From: Allomesorhizobium camelthorni
Lineage (GTDB): Bacteria; Pseudomonadota; Alphaproteobacteria; Rhizobiales; Rhizobiaceae
Assembly: GCF_011045125.1 (NCBI RefSeq)
Contig: NZ_JAAKZF010000012.1
Coordinates: 54,143 to 118,142 of the forward strand
Length of the DNA: 64,000 nt
Direction: 5' to 3'
Shown here: positions 52,918 through 60,552 of the stretch, in pieces
Position numbering within the stretch: the stretch's first letter is position 1
Layout of the letters: every line of letters starts with the position of its first letter
Position numbers and translations under genes: made by a program
Notes under the pieces: generated by a model
Told to the model about the DNA's origin: nothing
Databases searched by the model: none
The model's input: only the letters and a program-made list of their open reading frames with translations

Positions 52918-53391
52918 TCACCACTCCAGGTTCGGCCGGGCAATCATGAGCCAGAAGATCGCCATGACCGCGCCGAAGGCCGGAAACCCGAAAAGGAACC
53001 ACAGCCGAAACAGGCGATGGTAGCGGGGCGGCAGCGGCGTTTCGGCGGCAGCCGCCTTCTCCGCGAGCCTTCTCATCTCCATCTGCATCCAGACGACCGG
53101 GAGCCAGAAGGCGCCGGTGAACAGATAGAGCACGATCGACAAGGCGATCCATCCGTCCCAGAGCGAATAGCCGACATGCCAGGCTAGCGCGACGCCGGTT
53201 ATGGGCTGCAAAACAACGGCGGTGGCGGTGAAAAGGAAGTCGGCAACAACGACGACCCTTGCAACGGCGGCCACCGTGCGCGCCTCGCCCGTCCGGTGGG
53301 CGAGCAGCATGAAGAAGGCGATGCCGGCACCAGTGCCTAGCAGCACCGACGCGCCGATGACGTGCAGATATTTGAGCGTGAAGTACAGCAT
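52918..53391 (-). CDS. DUF2269 family membrane protein
   Basis: A 157-aa inner-membrane protein with four predicted helices: MLYFTLKYLHVIGASVLLGTGAGIAFFMLLAHRTGEA opens it and LFRLWFLFGFPAFGAVMAIFWLMIARP ends it, matching the DUF2269 layout with a conserved HV-GAS motif. Unknown function. Its ATG shares the A of the SDR-DoxX stop (TGATG), so it is coupled to that gene. Confidence 0.85.
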   Translation of the reverse strand: MLYFTLKYLHVIGASVLLGTGAGIAFFMLLAHRTGEARTVAAVARVVVVADFLFTATAVVLQPITGVALAWHVGYSLWDGWIALSIVLYLFTGAFWLPVVWMQMEMRRLAEKAAAAETPLPPRYHRLFRLWFLFGFPAFGAVMAIFWLMIARPNLEW

Positions 53392-54677
53392 CAGCGCTCT
53401 TCCAGAATTGCCAGTGCGACAAGGTTCAGGGTGAGGATCGGCCAGATCTTGACCAGCGCGCCCAGAGGGTCGCTCCACAGTCCGGGAAGCAGGACGGTGG
53501 CGGCAGCCAGATAGAACAGGGAAAGCGCCAGCGCGCCGTAAAGGCCGTATCTGGCCGTTGGGCGGTAAGCGATGGCAACGCCGACGGCAATATCCGCAAG
53601 CGCGCCGGCGACGACCCCGGGCGCGGCCAGCGCTCCCGCGCCCGCGCGCCGCATGAGGTCTACGCCGGCATCGTATCCCGTCGTGAGCGACACGATGCCG
53701 GTCACCAGCCAGAAGACAGGAAGTACCGTGAAGATGACCGGCTTGAGGAAGAACAGTTTTGCGTACCATCGTTCCTGCACGGACGCCGGTTCGGCCCGCA
53801 GCGCGGCCGCAAGGGGCCGGGGCTCGATTCCGGTCATCGCCGTCCACGGCCGCGGATCGCCTATCGCCCCTCGTGCAATCTCCTTGCGGGCGGTCGTTCT
53901 CATCGCCGGCCGCCAGCCAAGCGAGCCGGCGAGATCGCCAAGGCGATAGAGGGTCGCCGCAGCCCATTCGGGAAGCATAACCGTGCGTGCGGGTGGCCAA
54001 CCCATCCATGCGCGGTAGCAGGCCACCACGTCCTGCATCGCGAGTTGTTCCGGTCCCGCCAGCTCAAGCGCACAACGCGCCGGAGTTGAGGGATCCACGA
54101 AGAACGAGACGGTGTCCAGGACATCGTCGAGCTGCACCACCTGGAGAGGTCCGGCATTCGGCATCACTGGCAGCCATGGCAGCGCCGCCAGGCCGCGGAA
54201 GAGCGCGCTGCCGCCAAAGGCGTTGCGGCCGAGCACCACGGACGGCCGCAGAATGACCCAGTCCAGGTCTCGCGCCATCAACGCTTCGTCGCCGGCGTGC
54301 TTGGTCCTTGAAAATTCCGAGACGGTCCCGCGGTCGACGCCGATCGCGGAAAAATGGATGACGCGGCGGATGCCTGCCGCTTCGCACGCGGCAAACAATG
54401 CGCCTGTTCCTTCGACATGGACCCCTTTCGTGGATTCTCGCGGACTGTCCTGAAGCACGCCTGCGCAGTTCACAACAGCGTCGACCCCAGCAAGATGAGG
54501 CTGCCAATCCTCCGCCCGCGTGGCGGCCGCGAGGTCGACGACAATGGTGCGGCTGGCCGCGATGGCGGGAGAATCCTTGCTGCGCACGACAGCGACGACC
54601 GCGTGACCCTCGCTGGAAAGCCTGGCGCAGACGGCCGAACCGATCAATCCCGTTGCCCCGGTTACGATGATCTGCAT
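53391..54677 (-). CDS. NAD(P)-binding SDR protein with DoxX-like membrane domain
   Basis: A 428-aa fusion. Residues 1-295 form an atypical SDR (MQIIVTGATGLIGSAVCARL; NCAGVLQDSP; HFSAIGVDRGTVSEFSRTKHAGDEAL, which lacks a classic YxxxK). Residues about 300-428 form four membrane helices like DoxX/DUF4267-type proteins (VFWLVTGIVSLTTGYDAGVDLM...). Such fusions may act on quinones or lipids at the membrane. The DUF2269 gene follows with a TGATG overlap. No promoter match found upstream. Confidence 0.85.
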   Translation of the reverse strand: MQIIVTGATGLIGSAVCARLSSEGHAVVAVVRSKDSPAIAASRTIVVDLAAATRAEDWQPHLAGVDAVVNCAGVLQDSPRESTKGVHVEGTGALFAACEAAGIRRVIHFSAIGVDRGTVSEFSRTKHAGDEALMARDLDWVILRPSVVLGRNAFGGSALFRGLAALPWLPVMPNAGPLQVVQLDDVLDTVSFFVDPSTPARCALELAGPEQLAMQDVVACYRAWMGWPPARTVMLPEWAAATLYRLGDLAGSLGWRPAMRTTARKEIARGAIGDPRPWTAMTGIEPRPLAAALRAEPASVQERWYAKLFFLKPVIFTVLPVFWLVTGIVSLTTGYDAGVDLMRRAGAGALAAPGVVAGALADIAVGVAIAYRPTARYGLYGALALSLFYLAAATVLLPGLWSDPLGALVKIWPILTLNLVALAILEER

Positions 54678-54965
54678 TCCGCACCTCGGTGTCCTGCGTC
54701 GCGAAGGTCTATCACGCGCTCCGCAAAATTCGAGAGGGCCTTTGAAACCGCAACCGTAACCTCGGAAGCAATCTTGCCTCCGGTTCGTTCGAGGGCAGAA
54801 GCCAGGTGCTTGGGATCCGGAATTTTAGGCCAAGAGCCGCCGCAGCACATGAGCGCTCCAGGCGACCGGGGCCGGCTAACCTTGGACCAGCGACCAGACT
54901 TCGATAGAGCCCAGTCCAAATGGATGCCGTGCATCCCTGCCCCTAGGCAGCGCCTGCCAAAATGC

Positions 54966-56096
54966 TTAAATTTGAGGGGAGCGCGGGTTGGCGCGGCGCA
55001 GCCGGCCGAAACGAAAACCCTCCGGCACGGCGGCGCGCACCATCATCATCTCTCCGATCGTTTCGTAAGTCATGAGGCCGACAAGGCGACCCGCACCGTC
55101 GATGACTGCGATGGCCGGCACACTCTTCTGCTGCATCATCCTCAAGCCCTCGCTGAGCGATCGGCGTGAATGGATGCTGGGTATGTCCGTCCGCATCGCG
55201 CTGGCGACTGGCGCTCCGGGTCCGGCCTCCTTCAGCGCGCGGATCATGTCGTCGCGGGTCAGCAGCCCTTCGAGACGGCCGGCGGAATCGACCACCGGAA
55301 ATTCGCGCTGTGTCGTCGCCAGCAGCGCCTCGATCGCCTGGTCCATATTCGCAGTGCCCTCCAACCTGACGAAGTCGGTGACCATCACGTCTCCGACCAG
55401 GACGCTGGCGGCGACGTCGCGGATTTGGGCATCCTGCGCTTCCGCCGCCGCGGCGAGATAGACGAAGATGCCTATGAAGATCAGGAACGGATTGTAGAAA
55501 AGGCCGACGAAGCCGAAAACGAAGGCGAGCCCCTGGCCGATCGACGCGGCGATCTGGGTCGCTCGCGCCCACGACATGCGGGACGCGAGGGCGGCGCGCA
55601 AGACCCGGCCGCCATCCATCGGGAACGCTGGAATCATGTTGAACAGCACGAGGAAGACGTTGACCCCGGCGAGCCTGACCAGAAAACCGCCGCGTGGGTC
55701 TTCCACCTGAGCCATCTGCTCGATCCCGGCCGATCCGCCAAGAGCGACGAAGATCAGCGCGGCGATGACCACATTGACCAGCGGACCAGCGACAGCGATT
55801 ACGAACTCCTGGCCGGGCTCTTCGGGCATGCGCTCAAGCCGGGCGACCCCGCCGATCGGCAGAAGCGTGATATCCGGCGTCTTGATGCCGAAGTAGCGAG
55901 CCGCGGCGATGTGACCGAACTCATGCAGCACAACGCAGGCAAAGATGGCGAGGATGAACGCAACCCCTTCCCAGGCTGCAGGCGCACCGCCGATGCGATA
56001 GTGCATGAGCCATATCCACACGAGCAGGAGCGCAAAAGTCACATGCACGCGCACAGCCGTGCCAGCGATCGTTCCAAGGTTGAAGGACCACGTCAT
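54966..56096 (-). CDS. Site-2 protease family protein with two CBS domains
   Basis: A 376-aa M50 intramembrane protease. The zinc site is H58EFGH62, with the third ligand D161 in NMIPAFPMDGGR; five to six helices fill residues 10-220. Two CBS domains follow (about 240-300 and 300-360: LVGDVMVTDFVRLEGTANMDQAIEALLATTQREFPVVDSAGRLEGLLT), which sense adenosyl ligands and could gate proteolysis. This is the SpoIVFB-like branch. ATG 56096 starts the conserved MTWSFNLGTIAG segment. Confidence 0.9.
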   Translation of the reverse strand: MTWSFNLGTIAGTAVRVHVTFALLLVWIWLMHYRIGGAPAAWEGVAFILAIFACVVLHEFGHIAAARYFGIKTPDITLLPIGGVARLERMPEEPGQEFVIAVAGPLVNVVIAALIFVALGGSAGIEQMAQVEDPRGGFLVRLAGVNVFLVLFNMIPAFPMDGGRVLRAALASRMSWARATQIAASIGQGLAFVFGFVGLFYNPFLIFIGIFVYLAAAAEAQDAQIRDVAASVLVGDVMVTDFVRLEGTANMDQAIEALLATTQREFPVVDSAGRLEGLLTRDDMIRALKEAGPGAPVASAMRTDIPSIHSRRSLSEGLRMMQQKSVPAIAVIDGAGRLVGLMTYETIGEMMMVRAAVPEGFRFGRLRRANPRSPQI

Positions 56097-56309
56097 TCGC
56101 CATTCGCTCCCGCGATGCTCATATTCACCTGCCCGGCCTCGGAGGCCCGGTATCCTCGTCGGGATTTCATCTGGTGAACTTCCCGGACAAGATGCGCATT
56201 CGGGGCAGGCTGAGTGGATCACACATGTCCGGCATTCTTGCCGACAACGGACCCTCCTTCCGGCGCCGGACGGAAGGATCGCTATCTGAGCGCAGTCGCA
56301 GCGTCAAAG

Positions 56310-56738
56310 TCAACGCCGGGGCTGGTCGGTCGGCTCCGAAATACCAGCGAGCGCCGTCTTCATGGCGTCCGTATCGGAACGGGCAAGATCAGCCAGCGCT
56401 AGCATGCCGACCAGGCGCTTGTCGCGGTTGAGCACCGGCAGTCGATGGACCTGATGCTCCGCCATCACTTTCGCCGCCTGCTCGATGTCGTCGTCCTCGA
56501 AACAGTAATAGACGTGTTCCGACATGACCTGGCGGACCGCCGTATTCCCGCTCGGACGTTCCTCGGCGACCGCGCGCATGGCGATGTCGCGGTCCGTCAC
56601 CATGCCGACCAGCCGGTCGTTCTCGCCGACCGGCAGCGCGCCGATATTGTCCGCACGCATCGCGCGCGCGGCCTCGGCGATGTTGGTGTTGGGATCGATC
56701 ACCCTGGCCCTCGGTGTCATGATTTCCTGAACTTGCAT
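56310..56738 (-). CDS. CBS domain protein
   Basis: A 142-aa stand-alone CBS pair: MQVQEIMTPRARVIDPNTNIAEAARAMRADNIGALPVGENDRLVGMVTDRDIAMRAVAEE and a second unit with VYYCFEDDDIEQAAKVMAEHQVHRLPVLNRDKRLVGMLALADLAR. CBS pairs bind AMP, ATP or related ligands. It probably shares a transcript with the PEBP-like gene upstream (86 bases apart). Confidence 0.9.
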   Translation of the reverse strand: MQVQEIMTPRARVIDPNTNIAEAARAMRADNIGALPVGENDRLVGMVTDRDIAMRAVAEERPSGNTAVRQVMSEHVYYCFEDDDIEQAAKVMAEHQVHRLPVLNRDKRLVGMLALADLARSDTDAMKTALAGISEPTDQPRR

Positions 56739-56824
56739 TGGATGCTCCTTTCAGATCGACATCAATCTCTACTGCTCCCCCTTCTCCCGGCCCCTTCGCT
56801 CGGTGGCCAGCGTGGCTTGCCTGC

Positions 56825-57292
56825 TCAGTTTCTTTGGTAGGTTCCGACAAGCTCGGCTTCTTCCACGGCATGCTTGCGCGCCTCTTCCCAAATCCTCGCG
56901 ACGCCGACCTGTCCGGGTATGTCGAGGCTCGGCGCATCGAGCGCGGCAAGACGGAAATGATAGTGGTGGACGCCGTGCCCCCTGGGCGGCTCGGGGCCGT
57001 CGTAGTACGCGTTGCCGAAATCATTCTTGCCCTGCCTAAGGGCTTCCGGGCCGGGCCTGCCGCCCTCGGCCTCAGGCAGGCCGTCGAGGTTCGGGGCGAT
57101 GTTGAAGACCGCCCAGTGGCCGAAGGTTCCGCGCGGGGCGTCCGGATCATCCACGACAAGAACCAGGCTCTTGGCGCCATCTGGAACTCCGGACCACTTC
57201 AAGGGCGGGGAAACATTCTCGCCGTCGCGAGTGTATCTTTCTGGAATCGGGCCGCCGTCGGAGAAGGCAGGGCTGCTGATGTTGAGCGACAT
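56825..57292 (-). CDS. YbhB/YbcL-type PEBP family protein
   Basis: A 155-aa protein of the phosphatidylethanolamine-binding/Raf kinase inhibitor-like family: PPLKWSGVPDGAKSLVLVVDDPDAPRGTFGHWAVFNIAP and the ligand-site GPEPPRGHGVHHYHFRLAALD. No signal peptide. Bacterial members bind small anions and often appear in stress regulons; the exact role is unknown. Confidence 0.9.
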   Translation of the reverse strand: MSLNISSPAFSDGGPIPERYTRDGENVSPPLKWSGVPDGAKSLVLVVDDPDAPRGTFGHWAVFNIAPNLDGLPEAEGGRPGPEALRQGKNDFGNAYYDGPEPPRGHGVHHYHFRLAALDAPSLDIPGQVGVARIWEEARKHAVEEAELVGTYQRN

Positions 57293-57323
57293 TTTGTGGT
57301 TCCTTTCAGGTGAGTACCGCCGA

Positions 57324-57995
57324 TCAGCGTTCCGCGGGCATGGTCGCAGCCGCCTTCAGCAGTTGGATAACCTCCTCATCCGAGGTCTGCTCGAAATCGA
57401 CATAGTGCAGGCCGACCGCATGGAAAGGTTCCGGCATGCTGAGGCAGACGACGTCGTCGGCCTCTTCCCGAAGAGCCTCGATGGTGCTTCGCGGCGCGAC
57501 CGGAACCGCGAGAACGACGCGATCCGCATCGCTGCGCCGCAGCGCCTTCAACGCGACCTTCACCGTGCTGCCGGTCGCGATGCCGTCATCGACGATGATC
57601 GCGGTTCGTCCCCGGATCGGCACGGCTGCCCGGGCTCCGAGATAACGCTCGCGCCGCCGCTCGATTTCGACGAGCTGGCGTTTCTTTTCGGCCTCCAGAT
57701 AGTTCGACGAAGGGCCGAGTATCAGCGCGGCCTCCTCGTTCACGACCAATTGCGGGTCCTTGCCGTCGACCACCGCGCCTATTGCGAATTCCGGATGCCC
57801 CGGAGCGCCGATCTTGCGGACGAGGAGGACATCAAGAGGCGCGTGGAGCGCCCTTGCCACCTCGAATCCCACTGGAACGCCGCCGCGCGGCAGCGCCAGA
57901 ACGACCGGATCGCGCCAGTCGGTTTTCGCCAGCTCTTCACCGAGCTGGCGGCCCGCCTCCCGGCGATCAAGGAAAGCTTGCCGTTTTTCAAACAC
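57324..57995 (-). CDS. Phosphoribosyltransferase family protein
   Basis: A 223-aa type I PRTase-like protein. The PRPP loop is TAIIVDDGIATGSTVKVALKAL, with GGVPVGFEVARALHAPLDVLLVRKIGAPGHPEFAIGAV before it and a C-terminal hood (VPVAPRSTIEALREEADDVVCLSMPEPFHAVGLHYVDFEQTSDEEV). Members of this subgroup usually occur in stress-gene clusters and their substrate is not established. It starts three bases after the hydrolase stop, so it is co-transcribed. Confidence 0.88.
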   Translation of the reverse strand: MFEKRQAFLDRREAGRQLGEELAKTDWRDPVVLALPRGGVPVGFEVARALHAPLDVLLVRKIGAPGHPEFAIGAVVDGKDPQLVVNEEAALILGPSSNYLEAEKKRQLVEIERRRERYLGARAAVPIRGRTAIIVDDGIATGSTVKVALKALRRSDADRVVLAVPVAPRSTIEALREEADDVVCLSMPEPFHAVGLHYVDFEQTSDEEVIQLLKAAATMPAER

Positions 57996-57998
57996 CGT

Positions 57999-58658
57999 TC
58001 AGGTCCTTTCAACGGAAGGATTCAAGTGGTCCAGGAACCACTGCGTGGCGTGGCGAACGACCTCATCGAGCGTGCCCGGCTCCTCGAACAGATGTCCTGC
58101 TCCTTCGACGATCACGAGCCGCTTCTCTGCACGCAGGGCATTGTAGGCCCGTTCATTCATGCCGATCACGGGGCCGTCGCGGCTGCCGACGAGGAGCAGC
58201 GTCGGCGCCCGCACCGCCGGCAGAACTTCCAGTGCAAGGTCGGGCCGGCCGCCGCGCGAAACGACGGCGGCGACATCTGGTTCAGCGGCTGCCGCCCGCA
58301 AGGCCGCGGCCGCGCCGGTGCTCGCGCCGAAATATCCAACAGTCAATTGTGACGTTTCCCGTCTCTGCCGAAGCCAGCGTGTCGCCAGCACAAGGCGTCC
58401 CGCGAGAAGATCGATGTCGAACACGTTGTGCCTGTTGTGTTCCTCTTCCGGCGTGAGCAGGTCGAGAAGGAACGTAGCGAGGCCTGCCTGCCTAAGCGCT
58501 GCAGCGACGTGATTATTGCGGGGGCTCAGGCGACCGCTGCCGCTCCCGTGCGCGAAGGCCACGATCCCGCGTGCGCCATCTGGAATTCCGAGAAGCCCGG
58601 CAAGGCCTTCCGGCTCGATCCGAACTTCTATGGTGTCGCTTGATAGCACCTCTGACAT
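57999..58658 (-). CDS. Dienelactone hydrolase-like alpha/beta hydrolase
   Basis: A 219-aa hydrolase: IVAFAHGSGSGRLSPRNNHVAAALRQAGLATFLLDLLTPEEE, nucleophile elbow YFGASTGAAAALRAAA, Asp in LLLVGSRDGPV and His in VEGAGHLFEEPG. Many such proteins occur beside phosphoribosyltransferase genes in general-stress loci. It is first in a unit with the phosphoribosyltransferase; a candidate EcfG promoter lies about 75 bases upstream. ATG 58658 is chosen over 58715. Confidence 0.88.
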   Translation of the reverse strand: MSEVLSSDTIEVRIEPEGLAGLLGIPDGARGIVAFAHGSGSGRLSPRNNHVAAALRQAGLATFLLDLLTPEEEHNRHNVFDIDLLAGRLVLATRWLRQRRETSQLTVGYFGASTGAAAALRAAAAEPDVAAVVSRGGRPDLALEVLPAVRAPTLLLVGSRDGPVIGMNERAYNALRAEKRLVIVEGAGHLFEEPGTLDEVVRHATQWFLDHLNPSVERT

Positions 58659-58731
58659 GGCTGCGCTCCGAACAGGTTCGGCCTTTTCGCGGGTCAGTGC
58701 TGGCAACGGCGTCATTGGACGCCGTGATGAT

Positions 58732-58756
58732 AACCGAGAAAGGCGCTGATCGTTCC
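58732..58756 (-). promoter_or_regulatory. Candidate EcfG promoter (hydrolase operon)
   Basis: On the minus strand GGAAC (58756-58752) and GTT (58734-58732) are 17 bases apart. It lies 74 bases upstream of the hydrolase ATG and faces away from a second such promoter at 58889. Confidence 0.6.
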
Positions 58757-58888
58757 GTAACGGAACATATGACGCGCAATAGGCGCCGGGCGGCGATGGA
58801 AAGCAGGAGAGAATGCTTCAACCTCAGGAATAGACCGATCCGGGGCGGGCTGAGGCTGCGCGCCGACCTCCCGAACGGAACACGCCGC

Positions 58889-58913
58889 GGAACCTCGGAC
58901 ATCGTTCATTGTT
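58889..58913 (+). promoter_or_regulatory. Candidate EcfG promoter (nucleotidyltransferase-like gene)
   Basis: GGAAC at 58889-58893 and GTT at 58911-58913, 17 bases apart, 28 bases before the ATG at 58942. Together with the minus-strand site it makes a divergent pair serving both gene sets. Confidence 0.55.
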
Positions 58914-58941
58914 CAAGGAAGGACGCTGGAGATACTGACGC

Positions 58942-59751
58942 ATGGCCGCTCGCCAAGGATCGGGCTCGATCCCGGAAACGAATGCCTCCATCGACGCGAA
59001 GGCCGCGCCGACGCATGAAAACCCGGAGGCGGAGACATTCTACGCCACGGCTATCGGCGAACTCGCCGCCAGCGGGCTTCCTTTCCTGATCGCCGGCGCC
59101 TACGCCGTGAGCGCCTATACGGGAATCTCCCGCGAGACGAAGGATCTCGACATCTTCTGCAAGGCCGGGGACTGCACGCGCATTCTCGCCCTCTTCAAGG
59201 ACAGGGGATACGCGGTCGAGGTCGAGGACGATCGCTGGCTCGGCAAGGTCTTTCAGGGCAGAAATTTTTTCGACGTCATCTTCTCCTCGTCGAACGGCGC
59301 CGTGCCGGTCGGCGATTCCTGGTTCGAGCACGCGCGCGCAATCGAGCTGTTCGGCATTCCTGTCAAAATCATCGGCCCAACGGAACTCGTCTGGTCAAAA
59401 TCCTTCATCCAGGCGAGGTTTCGCTATGATGGCGCCGACGTAGCCCATCTGCTTCTAAAGGCGCACGACCAGATCGATTGGCAGCGTCTGCTCGCCTACA
59501 TGGAGGCGCACTGGGAGGTGCTGCTCGTGCATCTGCTGAACTTCCGCTGGAGCTATCCCAGCGAGCGCGCCCATATTCCTGGATCGCTGCTGGATGAATT
59601 GCTGGACCGGCTGGCCAAGCAGCGCGAACTGCCCGCTTCCCATATGAAAATCTGCCGTGGCCGGATGTACTCGCTTGCCGATTACGACATCGACGTCGGC
59701 GAATGGGGTTTCGCCGATGTGGGCGGCGACGGCGAGTGGCGCAACGACTGA
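58942..59751 (+). CDS. Nucleotidyltransferase-like protein
   Basis: A 269-aa protein. FLIAGAYAVSAYTGISRETKDLDIFCKA is a minimal nucleotidyltransferase core: a G-A/G motif followed by K-D-L-D-I, where the two Asp residues would bind metal. FDVIFSSSNG and PVKIIGPTELVWSKSFIQARFRYDGADVAHLL resemble the remainder of the fold. Relatives form antitoxin/toxin pairs (MNT) or modify nucleotides, but no HEPN partner is beside it. It is followed by a metallophosphoesterase gene 22 bases later. Function unknown. Confidence 0.75.
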   Translation: MAARQGSGSIPETNASIDAKAAPTHENPEAETFYATAIGELAASGLPFLIAGAYAVSAYTGISRETKDLDIFCKAGDCTRILALFKDRGYAVEVEDDRWLGKVFQGRNFFDVIFSSSNGAVPVGDSWFEHARAIELFGIPVKIIGPTELVWSKSFIQARFRYDGADVAHLLLKAHDQIDWQRLLAYMEAHWEVLLVHLLNFRWSYPSERAHIPGSLLDELLDRLAKQRELPASHMKICRGRMYSLADYDIDVGEWGFADVGGDGEWRND

Positions 59752-59773
59752 TCGCGTCGGGAGTTGTCTTTGC

Positions 59774-60493
59774 ATGGCTGACCGGGAAACGCTCAAAATC
59801 GCCGCGATGGGCGACCTCCACGTGAAAGGGGACCAGAACGCGTCCTTCCGCGAGCTCTTCGGAGAGATATCGCACGCGGCCGACGTGTTGGTTATCACGG
59901 GCGACCTGACCGACCTCGGCAAGCCGCGCGAGGCTGAGATTCTGACAGAGGATTTGCGCGCTTGCTCGGTGCCCGTCGTAGCCGTTCTCGGCAATCATGA
60001 CTACGAAAGCGCCGCCGCGGAGGAGGTCAGCCAAATCCTGCGGCATGCAGGCGTGCACCTGCTCGACGGTCAGGCCACCGAAATCGACGGTGTGGGTTTT
60101 GTCGGCGTCAAAGGATTCATCGGCGGCTTCGGCCGGCGCATGCTCGGTTCCTTCGGAGAGCCGGCAATCAAGGCAATGGTGGCGGAAAGCGTCAACGAGG
60201 CGATACGCCTGGAGAATGCGATGCGACAGGTCCGCACCGAACGTGTCGTGGTGGTGCTGCATTACGCGCCGATCCTGGAAACCGTCGCCGGAGAACCGCC
60301 CGAAATCTTCCCGTTTCTCGGTTCGTCCCGGCTTGCCGAAACCATCGATCGTTTCCGCGTGAGCGCCGTGGTGCATGGTCATGCGCATCGCGGCGCGTAT
60401 GAAGGGCGTACGCCGGGCGGCGCTCCGGTTTACAATGTGGCCGCCCATGTAGAGAAGCCGACTGGCCGCCCTTACGCGCTGCTCGAAATCTGA
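59774..60493 (+). CDS. Calcineurin-like metallophosphoesterase
   Basis: A 239-aa enzyme. IAAMGDLHVKG, ITGDLTDLG, LGNHDYES and HGHAHRGAYEGRTPGGAPVYNVAAH supply the two-metal site in the usual order. It likely cleaves phosphoesters, possibly nucleotides made by its neighbour; that link is inferred from adjacency. It ends the plus-strand unit started by the candidate EcfG promoter and converges on the SDR-SPW-VKOR gene. Confidence 0.87.
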   Translation: MADRETLKIAAMGDLHVKGDQNASFRELFGEISHAADVLVITGDLTDLGKPREAEILTEDLRACSVPVVAVLGNHDYESAAAEEVSQILRHAGVHLLDGQATEIDGVGFVGVKGFIGGFGRRMLGSFGEPAIKAMVAESVNEAIRLENAMRQVRTERVVVVLHYAPILETVAGEPPEIFPFLGSSRLAETIDRFRVSAVVHGHAHRGAYEGRTPGGAPVYNVAAHVEKPTGRPYALLEI

Positions 60494-60552
60494 GCTGTCA
60501 GAACAGGCACGCTGCCGGCAGAAATCGCCAGCCTCAGCGGCTTACAGCCAAT

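Noticed and set aside
52754..53023. Plus-strand 89-codon frame in the gap after the binding-protein gene
   Set aside because: Runs into the DUF2269 gene on the opposite strand and is Arg/Pro-rich without motifs.
54662..54934. Minus-strand 90-codon frame upstream of the SDR-DoxX gene
   Set aside because: It has a weak ribosome-binding site but unconvincing composition, overlaps the SDR start, and matches no family I know; possible remnant, not annotated.
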